Assembly: GCA_005883295.1 (NCBI GenBank)
Contig: VAWV01000058.1
Span: 513 to 15,551, forward strand
Length of the DNA: 15,039 bases
Direction: 5' to 3'
Source of the DNA: Actinomycetota bacterium
Lineage (GTDB): Bacteria > Actinomycetota > Thermoleophilia > Solirubrobacterales > Thermoleophilaceae
Positions 6,559-12,511 of this stretch are shown here, in pieces. The position numbers and the translations under genes are program-made. The notes under the pieces are model-generated. The model was not told the origin of the DNA. It searched no databases and was given only the letters and a program-made list of their open reading frames with translations. Every line of letters starts with the position of its first letter. Position 1 is the first letter of the stretch.

Positions 6559-6576
6559 CCGGAGCGCGAGCTCCGG
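6559..6576 (-). other. Strong intercistronic hairpin in the LtrA operon
   Basis: CCGGAGC-GCGA-GCTCCGG is a perfect 7-bp stem with a four-base loop in the 67-base gap between the DUF2630 and UBP-finger genes. There is no U-run after it on the minus strand, so it is not a classical terminator. It may instead act as an RNA processing or stability element that sets different levels for the two halves of the operon. Confidence 0.6.
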
Positions 6577-6595
6577 TGCGACGCGGGCCGGCTGC

Positions 6596-6871
6596 CTAAT
6601 CCTCGTGCGGGCTGCCGCGCTGGAGGTGGGGAGGCTCCTGCTCGACTCCCTCGAACTCGTTCGGTGGGTCCGGGACCTCTCCGGAACCCGCATCGGGAGC
6701 GCCCGCGCGGCGGCGCCGCAGCGCATCCCAGCAGCGGTCGAGCTCGGATCGGATGGCCTCCAGCCGCCTGTGGTCCTCGGCCGAGATATCCCCGTGGCCC
6801 GCGGCCTGCCACAGCCGCTCCTCCTCCTCCACGAGCTGCTCGATCCGGCCCAGTGCCGGTGACTCATCCAT
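6596..6871 (-). CDS. DUF2630 family protein
   Basis: A 91-residue acidic, soluble protein of the DUF2630 family. The recognisable core is RIEQLVEEEERLW (9-21), followed by ISAEDHRRLEAIRSELDRCWDALRRRRA (29-56), two helices probably packing as a coiled coil. The family is found mainly in actinobacteria and has no known function. The tail after residue 57 (PDAGSGEVPDPPNEFEGVEQEPPHLQ) is Pro/Glu-rich and likely disordered. The ATG at 6871 is 13 bases after the LtrA stop, with a modest AGGATC ribosome site overlapping that stop. It is the second gene of the LtrA - DUF2630 - UBP finger - FAD oxidoreductase operon. Confidence 0.85.
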   Translation of the reverse strand: MDESPALGRIEQLVEEEERLWQAAGHGDISAEDHRRLEAIRSELDRCWDALRRRRAGAPDAGSGEVPDPPNEFEGVEQEPPHLQRGSPHED

Positions 6872-6884
6872 TGCGCTGATGATC

Positions 6885-8024
6885 CTACGCGCCCGAGAGC
6901 TCCTCAGGCCGCTCGACGCCCGCCTCCGCGGTCAGGGTCACCGCCAGGAGCATCACCAGCGCGAAGATCTGCGCCCCCGCCGAAACCGCCAGCCCGAGCG
7001 GCACAGTGGCGAGCGCCAGCACCGCCGCGGCGACCCGCGCGCGAGGGCGGCCGATCCCGAGCGCGCGCCGGAACACCACGTCGCTGATCAGGAAGACGGC
7101 GATCCCTCCGGCCAGGTAGAGCGTCTGTGCGGTGGGGAGGTGCGCGGAAGCGTGGCCCACCGCCCGCTTCTCGGCGGCCGCCACCCCCACGATCCCCAGC
7201 AGGATCCCGATGTGCGGGAACCCATAGCCCTGGAGCGCGAGTCGCGGGCGATCGGCGGGCGCAGCCGCGGTCATCACCCGCTCGGCCTCGCTGTCGCCGC
7301 CGCCGCCGAAGTAGACCCACCACAGGCAGGCGCTGAGCGCGAGCCCGAGGATCGAAACGGCGACCAGCGACAGGTTCACCGGCAGCCCCGCGGCGCCGAT
7401 GCCGATGGCCACGATCGACTCGCCGATCGCGACGATCACCACGAGCCCGTGACGCTCCACGAAGTGGGCAGGCCCGATCTGGAACCCGGAGTCGTCGGTC
7501 AGCCGCGGCGTGCCGAACCAGGTGAGGAGGAAGGCGGCGGCCCACAGGATGTACTCGGCCGTGCCCCCGGCGATGCCGCCGATGAGCACCAGCAGCGCCG
7601 CGACCGCGTTGATGCGCGCCACACCGCGAAAGGCCATCGACACGGTGCGCGCCGATGCACGGATGAAGAGCCCGCCGTGGACCCCGATCACGACCATGTA
7701 GGCCAGCCCGAAGGTCAGGCCGGTGCCGGCGAACGCGCGCGGAATGGATAGCGCGAGCACGAGGAAGCCGGCCATCCCGCCGAGCAGCAGCAGCCGCCGG
7801 TTGAGCCCCTCGGGCGGCACCGCGTTCGTGAGCCACGCGTAGCCGCCGTACATCCACCAGATCACGGCGAGCATCAGGAAGACCTGGAGCACGCCGCGCC
7901 AGTTGGGCTCGCGGACGAGCACGGTGGTGAGCTGGGTGATCGTGAAGACGAAGACGAGGTCGAAGAAGAGCTCGAGCGTCGACACCCTCCCGGGCTCGCT
8001 GCGGGGCACGTTCACCGAGCCCAT
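6885..8024 (-). CDS. Low temperature requirement protein A (LtrA) family membrane protein
   Basis: A 379-residue polytopic membrane protein with about ten or more hydrophobic segments. The family signature ELFFDLVFVF (18-27) and the motif ERHGLVVIVAIGESIVAI (190-207) identify LtrA. The name comes from a Listeria mutant unable to grow in the cold; the biochemical activity is unknown. The length is close to the family norm. The start is uncertain: ATG 8024 has no good ribosome site, and GTG 8015 (V4) is possible, but the conserved region begins only at about residue 12. It is the first gene of the minus-strand operon and diverges from the secreted propeller gene across a 120-bp gap. No partner function is obvious; membrane association of the downstream proteins is speculative. 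Confidence 0.87.
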   Translation of the reverse strand: MGSVNVPRSEPGRVSTLELFFDLVFVFTITQLTTVLVREPNWRGVLQVFLMLAVIWWMYGGYAWLTNAVPPEGLNRRLLLLGGMAGFLVLALSIPRAFAGTGLTFGLAYMVVIGVHGGLFIRASARTVSMAFRGVARINAVAALLVLIGGIAGGTAEYILWAAAFLLTWFGTPRLTDDSGFQIGPAHFVERHGLVVIVAIGESIVAIGIGAAGLPVNLSLVAVSILGLALSACLWWVYFGGGGDSEAERVMTAAAPADRPRLALQGYGFPHIGILLGIVGVAAAEKRAVGHASAHLPTAQTLYLAGGIAVFLISDVVFRRALGIGRPRARVAAAVLALATVPLGLAVSAGAQIFALVMLLAVTLTAEAGVERPEELSGA

Positions 8025-8144
8025 TCTGTCGATCGCGCGCTCGGCAATGCCCTTCTGACGCGGTTTGCGAGGGCTGGCGCCACGGTTCAGTTTCGGTTAG
8101 GTTCGTCATTCACGGCACGTTCGTCTGTCTGAAGGGACTCGCAA
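8025..8144. other. Divergent intergenic region between LtrA and propeller genes
   Basis: This 120-bp gap must hold the promoters of both divergent genes. The only patterning I see is three GGTT units in CGGTTCAGTTTCGGTTAGGTT (8094-8103 and just before) and the GAAGGG ribosome site at 8131-8136. No confident -35/-10 pair is visible on either strand. Confidence 0.4.
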
Positions 8145-9992
8145 ATGCTGTTCAGGCTCGATTGCCCCTGTCGCCACCTACACCCGGCTGCGGTCGCGGC
8201 CTGCGTGCTGGGGGTGCTCGCCGCCTCCGCGGCGCCCGCCGCGGCGGGGGTCAACTTCGCGCCGCCGGCGAACTACACCGCCCACAGCTTCCCCCAATCG
8301 ATCGCGATCGGCGACCTGAACGGCGACGGCATCCCGGACCTAGCGGTGGCCAACAACGGAGGGGCCAGCTCGGGCGACGTCTCGGTGTTGCTAGGCGCCG
8401 GCGCGGGCTCATTCAGCCCGGCGACGAACTACTCCGCGCAGCCACACCCAGAGTCGATCGCGATCGGCGACCTGAACGCCGACGGCATTCCCGACCTGGC
8501 AGTCGCCAACAGCTCGACGAACGACGTGTCGGTGCTGCTGGGCACTGGCGGGGGCTCGTTCAAGACGGCTTCGAACTTCGGGGCCCACAGCACGGCCTTC
8601 TCGGTCGCGATCGGCGACCTGAACGGCGACGGCAAGCCCGACCTGGCGGTTGCCAACTTCAATTCGACGGACGTCTCGGTGCTGCTCAACACGACGTCGC
8701 CTGGCACGACGACACCAACGTTCGCGACCGCAGCGAACTTCGGCGCCCACAGCCTCCCTGAGTCGGTCGCCATCGGCGACATAAACGGCGACGGCAAGCC
8801 CGACCTGGCGGTCGCCAACGCGGGTACTGCCGACGTCTCGGTGTTGCTGAACACCACGGCGAGCCCAAACACACTCTCCTTCAATTCGGCGGTCAACTTC
8901 GGGGCCCACAGCCAGCCCATCTCGGTCGCGATCGGCGACCTGAACGGCGACGGCAGGCCCGACCTGGCGGTCGCCAACAATGCCTCGAGCGACGTCGCGG
9001 TGCTGCTCAACACCACCCAGAGTGGGCAAACGACACCGTTCTTCGGCGGCGGGGCCACCGACTTCGCCGCCGACCGCCCCAACGCGGTCGCGATCGGCGA
9101 CCTGAACGGCGACGGCAAGCCTGACCTGGCGGTCGCCAACATGGGAAGCACCGTCTCGGTGCTTCCCAACGGTATGGCGAGTGGTGCGCTGACACCGGCG
9201 TTCGGCGCGGCGGCGATATTCGGCGCCGACGGCGTCACCAAGTCGCTCGCGATCGGCGACCTGAACGGCGACGGCATCCCCGACCTGGCGGTCGCCGACG
9301 GCAACCCGGGCGACGTCTCGGTGCTGCTGAACGCGCCGACCGCGGACCGGAGCCCGGTGAGCCTGACGTTCGGGTCGTTTGCGTCGCCGGTGCCGCAGGG
9401 GACGGTCAGCGCCCCCAAGACCGTGACCGTGACCAACAACGGCTCGGCGCCGCTTGTGGTGGCAGGCTTCGCGGTCAGCGGGACGAACCCCGACGACTTC
9501 TTCACCAGCGACGACTCCTGTCACGGCCCGGTCGCCCCCGGAGCGAGCTGTACGGCGCATGTGCGCTTCGCGCCGGAGGCGCAGGGCTCGCGCTCAGGCA
9601 CGCTCACCGTGCTGACAAACGCGCCGACCGATCCCACGGTGTCGCTCGCGGGCACTGCGGGACCACTGCCGCAAGGGCCTCCGGGACCGAGGGGCCCGAC
9701 CGGACCGCGGGGAACGGCCGGCCGCGACGCGAAGGTCACCTGCACGGTCACGAAGGCGAAGGGCACCAGCAGCACCAAGGTGACCTGCAAGGTCGTCCTC
9801 GTCCACAAGACCGGCAAGCGCGGCTTGCGCTGGCGCCTCGTGCGGCATGGGCGCACCGTGGCGCACGGCGTCGCCCACGCGCACCACCACCGGATCAAGC
9901 TCAGGCTCAGCGATCTCGCCCGACTGCATCCGGGCCGCTACACGCTGCGGGTCGCCGGCAGACGGCACGGGACGACGTTCGTGATTCGGTAG
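8145..9992 (+). CDS. Secreted FG-GAP/VCBS-repeat protein with HYDIN-like domain, collagen-like stretch and two-cysteine tail
   Basis: A 615-residue exported protein. Residues 1-34 look like a long signal peptide ending APAAAG. Residues 45-397 hold seven FG-GAP/VCBS repeats, each with a calcium-type loop D-L-N-G-D-G-x-P-D-L-A-V-A, the number expected of one seven-bladed propeller. Residues 403-505 are a beta-sandwich of the HYDIN/choice-of-anchor type (VTVTNNGSAPLVV, then APGASCTAHVRFAPEAQG). Residues 511-527 are collagen-like Gly-X-Y triplets (GPPGPRGPTGPRGTAGRD). The end is a basic domain with C533 and C548 (KVTCTVTK, KVTCKVVLV) and a His-rich patch (573-582). There is no sortase motif or terminal membrane helix, so anchoring is unclear. 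A surface adhesion or matrix role is inferred from the domains. ATG 8145 has GAAGGG eight bases upstream. It stands alone between divergent LtrA and the co-directional phosphatase gene. Confidence 0.88.
   Translation: MLFRLDCPCRHLHPAAVAACVLGVLAASAAPAAAGVNFAPPANYTAHSFPQSIAIGDLNGDGIPDLAVANNGGASSGDVSVLLGAGAGSFSPATNYSAQPHPESIAIGDLNADGIPDLAVANSSTNDVSVLLGTGGGSFKTASNFGAHSTAFSVAIGDLNGDGKPDLAVANFNSTDVSVLLNTTSPGTTTPTFATAANFGAHSLPESVAIGDINGDGKPDLAVANAGTADVSVLLNTTASPNTLSFNSAVNFGAHSQPISVAIGDLNGDGRPDLAVANNASSDVAVLLNTTQSGQTTPFFGGGATDFAADRPNAVAIGDLNGDGKPDLAVANMGSTVSVLPNGMASGALTPAFGAAAIFGADGVTKSLAIGDLNGDGIPDLAVADGNPGDVSVLLNAPTADRSPVSLTFGSFASPVPQGTVSAPKTVTVTNNGSAPLVVAGFAVSGTNPDDFFTSDDSCHGPVAPGASCTAHVRFAPEAQGSRSGTLTVLTNAPTDPTVSLAGTAGPLPQGPPGPRGPTGPRGTAGRDAKVTCTVTKAKGTSSTKVTCKVVLVHKTGKRGLRWRLVRHGRTVAHGVAHAHHHRIKLRLSDLARLHPGRYTLRVAGRRHGTTFVIR
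8301..9332 (+). repeat. Seven tandem in-gene repeats encoding FG-GAP blades
   Basis: The core ATCGCGATCGGCGACCTGAA and its variants begins at 8301, 8457, 8604, 8766, 8925, 9087 and 9246, giving periods of 147-162 bases. The calcium-loop segment is nearly identical at DNA level between copies, while the linkers diverge in sequence and length. This points to duplication followed by selection or gene conversion on the core. Repeat 2 has Ala in place of Gly (DLNADG), and repeat 4 has Ile for Leu (DINGDG). Confidence 0.9.
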
Positions 9993-10071
9993 CTCGACGT
10001 CGTAGTGTCGGGCCCGCAGGCCTTGACCCGCCACGCCGCCTGACCGGCTTCCCGCGCCCGCAACCTCCATC

Positions 10072-11598
10072 ATGGGGCCGGTGGAGCGGCTTGCCGTCGC
10101 CGACCTCGGCTCGAACTCGTTCCGGCTGGTCGTGTACGCGTACGAGCCCGGCCGCTGGTGGCAGCACGCCGACGAGATCCGCGAGGCGGTGCGCATCAGC
10201 GAGGGGATGGGAGACGACGGCGAGCTCGGGCCGGAGCCGATGCGGCGGGCGCTCCGGACGGTCGAGGTGTTCGACGCCTTCTGCCGCGCGACCGGCATTG
10301 CCGCCGTGGAGGCCGTCGCGACGAGCGCCATCCGCGACGCCGCCAATCGCGACGAGCTCCTGCGCGAGATCGCGGCGAGGACCTCGATCCCGGTGCGGGT
10401 CCTGCCCACCCACGAGGAGGCGCGGTACGGGTACCTGGCCATCGCGAACTCCACGACGCTCGTGGACGGCTTCGGGCTCGACATTGGCGGCGGCAGCGTG
10501 CAGGCGATGAAGCTGGAGGGCCGCCGGCTCAGTGCCGACGCGTCATGGCCGCTCGGCTCGGTGCGCATGAGCGAGCGTTTCCTGCCCGGCGACGAGGCCG
10601 GTGGCAAGGCGCTCAAGGCGCTCCGCAGGCACGTGGCCGAGGCAGTAGCGGCGGAGGCGGAGTGGCTCGGCGGCGCGGGCGGGCGGATCGTGGGGATCGG
10701 CGGCACCATCCGCAACCTCGCCGCGGCCGCGGAGCGCCACGCCGGCGTCGACCACCCGGACGCCCAGGGCTATCTCCTCGCCCGCGACGCCCTGCAGGAG
10801 CTGATCTCCAAGCTGGCCTCGCTACCGGCGTCGGAGCGCGGCCGGGTTCCCGGCATCAAGCCTGACCGCGGCGACGTGATCCTCGGTGGTGCCGCCGTGC
10901 TCGCCGCGATCATGGATGAGGGCGGGTTCGACGTCCTGGAAGTGACCGAGGCGGGCCTCCGCGAAGGCCTGTTCTTCGAGCACTTCCTCGCCGGGACGGA
11001 CCCGCCGCTGCTGGACGACGTGCGGCGCGCGTCCGTGGACAACCTGGCCAACCGCTACCAGTCCGACCTATCCCACCCGCGGCGGGTCGCCGACCTCTCG
11101 CTCCAGGTGTTCGACGCGCTGGCCGAGGCCGGTCTCTACGAGCCGGACGGCAGCGATCGCGAGCTCCTCTGGGCCGCGTGCATGCTGCACGACATCGGCA
11201 CGGTGATCGACTACGACGATCACCACAAGCACTCCCGGTACCTCATCCTGAACGGAGGGCTGCCCGGCTTCACGCCGCGCGAGGTGGAGCTCATAGCGCT
11301 GGTTGCCCGCTACCACCGCAAGGGAACGCCCGACATCGGAGAGATGGGAGGGCTCGCGAAGAAGGGCGACGACGTCCGCCTCTCGGTGCTGGCCGGTACG
11401 GTGCGGCTGGCCGAGCAGCTCGAGCGCAGCCGCGACGGCTCGGTGCGCGCGGTGCACGTGCACGCCGAGAACGGGAGCGTGACCGTGCGGCCGGAGGCGT
11501 CCGGTGAGGCAAGCACGGTGGCGATCTGGTCCGCGCGCCGGAACGCGGAGCTGCTGGAGTCCGCGATCCACCGCCGGCTGGAGATTGTGGAGCCCTGA
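10072..11598 (+). CDS. Ppx/GppA family phosphatase with C-terminal HD domain
   Basis: A 508-residue protein of the exopolyphosphatase / guanosine pentaphosphatase family. Residues 6-310 are the ASKHA-fold catalytic part: phosphate loop DLGSNSFRLVVY (11-22), ATSAIRDAANRDEL (83-96), HEEARYGYLA with the likely catalytic Glu (115/116), DIGGGSVQ (137-144) and GIGGTIRNLAA (208-218). Residues 320-508 are an HD-type domain: H336, H373-D374 in CMLHDIG, and HHKHSRYLI (384-392). The family releases phosphate from polyphosphate or converts pppGpp to ppGpp in the cytoplasm; sequence alone does not tell which. The start is uncertain: ATG 10072 has no ribosome site, and GTG 10081 is an alternative three codons in. 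It begins a co-directional block with the RsbW-like ATPase and downstream genes. The total length is as expected for the two-domain form. Confidence 0.92.
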   Translation: MGPVERLAVADLGSNSFRLVVYAYEPGRWWQHADEIREAVRISEGMGDDGELGPEPMRRALRTVEVFDAFCRATGIAAVEAVATSAIRDAANRDELLREIAARTSIPVRVLPTHEEARYGYLAIANSTTLVDGFGLDIGGGSVQAMKLEGRRLSADASWPLGSVRMSERFLPGDEAGGKALKALRRHVAEAVAAEAEWLGGAGGRIVGIGGTIRNLAAAAERHAGVDHPDAQGYLLARDALQELISKLASLPASERGRVPGIKPDRGDVILGGAAVLAAIMDEGGFDVLEVTEAGLREGLFFEHFLAGTDPPLLDDVRRASVDNLANRYQSDLSHPRRVADLSLQVFDALAEAGLYEPDGSDRELLWAACMLHDIGTVIDYDDHHKHSRYLILNGGLPGFTPREVELIALVARYHRKGTPDIGEMGGLAKKGDDVRLSVLAGTVRLAEQLERSRDGSVRAVHVHAENGSVTVRPEASGEASTVAIWSARRNAELLESAIHRRLEIVEP

Positions 11599-11599
11599 G

Positions 11600-11629
11600 C
11601 CAAGCAGCCGCCCCGCCGGCGGCGGTTGG
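11600..11629 (+). other. Hairpin after the Ppx/GppA stop codon
   Basis: CCAA (11600-11603) and GCCGCC (11607-11612) pair with TTGG (11626-11629) and GGCGGC (11618-11623) around a five-base loop, giving a 10-bp stem with a small internal loop one base after the TGA. No T-run follows (GGAATAATG), so it is either a weak terminator or a processing/stability element between the phosphatase and ATPase genes. Confidence 0.45.
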
Positions 11630-11691
11630 GGAATAATGCCCGGCGTGCCGCTCCACGGGAGGACGCGAGCGCGGCCGCGAGGACGTCGCGC

Positions 11692-12108
11692 ATGAGCACG
11701 GAAATGAGCTTCGAGTTGGCCGGTGGCCCGTATGCGGTTACGGCGGCACGGCTCGCACTCGCGGAGATCGACGAGGAACTGGATGAGGGCCAGGCGTTCG
11801 ATGTGCGGCTGCTCGTGAGCGAGCTCGTGACGAACGCGGTTCAGCACGCGAAGGTCGGACCGGAGGACTCGATCGAAATGAGGCTCTCCATCGGGGACGT
11901 GATCCGCGTGGAGATCGCCGACCGCGGCCCTGGCTTCGAGCCGCCGGCAGACGCGAGCGCCGCCGACCGTGATCGCGGCTGGGGGTTCTTCTTCGTGTCG
12001 CAGCTCGCCTCGCGCTGGGGCGTCGAGCAGGGCGACCCCGCTTGCGTGTGGTTCGAGATCGACCGCGCCTCCCCCAACGAGGAGGCGGCCGGCCAGAACG
12101 CGGCCTAG
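11692..12108 (+). CDS. RsbW/SpoIIAB-like ATP-binding protein (anti-sigma-type kinase)
   Basis: A 138-residue single-domain GHKL ATPase (HATPase_c_2). The N-box is LLVSELVTNAVQHA (40-53), the G1 box ADRGPGFEPP (76-85), and the G2 region DRGWGFFFVSQLASRWGV (94-111), where the more usual GxGL is replaced by GWGFF. Such proteins phosphorylate anti-anti-sigma partners or hold sigma factors in the general stress pathway. Orphan actinobacterial copies are often assigned to this group without a known partner, and no sigma factor or STAS gene lies in this window. I chose ATG 11692, with AGGA eight bases upstream; ATG 11704 is possible. The open frame runs further upstream to 11626 but without family similarity. 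The stop is followed after one base by the next gene's probable GTG. Confidence 0.85.
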   Translation: MSTEMSFELAGGPYAVTAARLALAEIDEELDEGQAFDVRLLVSELVTNAVQHAKVGPEDSIEMRLSIGDVIRVEIADRGPGFEPPADASAADRDRGWGFFFVSQLASRWGVEQGDPACVWFEIDRASPNEEAAGQNAA

Positions 12109-12109
12109 C

Positions 12110-12481
12110 GTGGGCCGTAGGCAGCGCCGCCGCGAGCGCGCCGGCGCCGCGAGCTCCGAAGAGCAGCCCGGCACCGTGACCGAGTACGCCGACCCCGAGG
12201 GGAACGTGCTCGCGCTGCGCGACCGGCTCTCGCCGGGAACGGTCCGGAAGATCGCCGATCTGGAGGCTCGTCCCGCCGCCAGCGCGGATGACCGCTGGCA
12301 GCGGCGCGAGGAGCTCCTGTTCGAGCACCTCGCCGTGACATGGACCATCGCCGGCCTCCCGCTGACCGGCCAGCGGGAGCTCCTCGGCCGCTACCGAATG
12401 GCCGACACCGAGACCCGCTCCTGGGTGCGCCGGACGATCAACGAGCACGTGAGCGAGAGGCAGCCGGAAGCCCTCATGTAA
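12110..12481 (+). CDS. Uncharacterised small protein
   Basis: I do not recognise this family. The frame from GTG 12110 gives 123 residues: a basic N-terminus (GRRQRRRERAG), an acidic Gly/Pro linker, then a compact part from about residue 24. That part includes TEYADPEGNVLALRDRLSPG, then RWQRREELLFEHLAVTWTIAGLPLTGQRELLGRYRMADTET in two likely helices, and a final RSWVRRTINEHVSERQPEAL helix. There is no signal peptide or membrane segment. GTG 12176 (start VTEYADPEG) is an alternative that would drop the basic leader. Coding is supported by the codon-position GC pattern, the one-base gap after the ATPase stop, and the absence of a better frame. The helical part looks like a protein-binding unit; its position suggests co-expression with the ATPase. 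Confidence 0.62.
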   Translation: MGRRQRRRERAGAASSEEQPGTVTEYADPEGNVLALRDRLSPGTVRKIADLEARPAASADDRWQRREELLFEHLAVTWTIAGLPLTGQRELLGRYRMADTETRSWVRRTINEHVSERQPEALM

Positions 12482-12511
12482 CGCACATGGTCCGGCGCCA
12501 GACTGACACCC

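Noticed and set aside
6529..6867. Upstream extension of the UBP-finger frame to a start at 6867
   Set aside because: This stretch lies over the DUF2630 gene in another frame, reads as Ser/Arg-rich low complexity, and ATG 6528 has its own GGAGG site.
8301..9332. CRISPR-like regular spacing of repeats
   Set aside because: The repeat units are in-frame coding repeats of 147-162 bases with related linkers, not short repeats separated by unique spacers; no cas genes are nearby.
8409..9560. Two long minus-strand frames with periodic repeats (DRQVGLAVAVQVADRD)
   Set aside because: The periodicity is simply the reverse reading of the seven FG-GAP repeats; the plus-strand frame has a signal peptide, calcium loops and defined domains.
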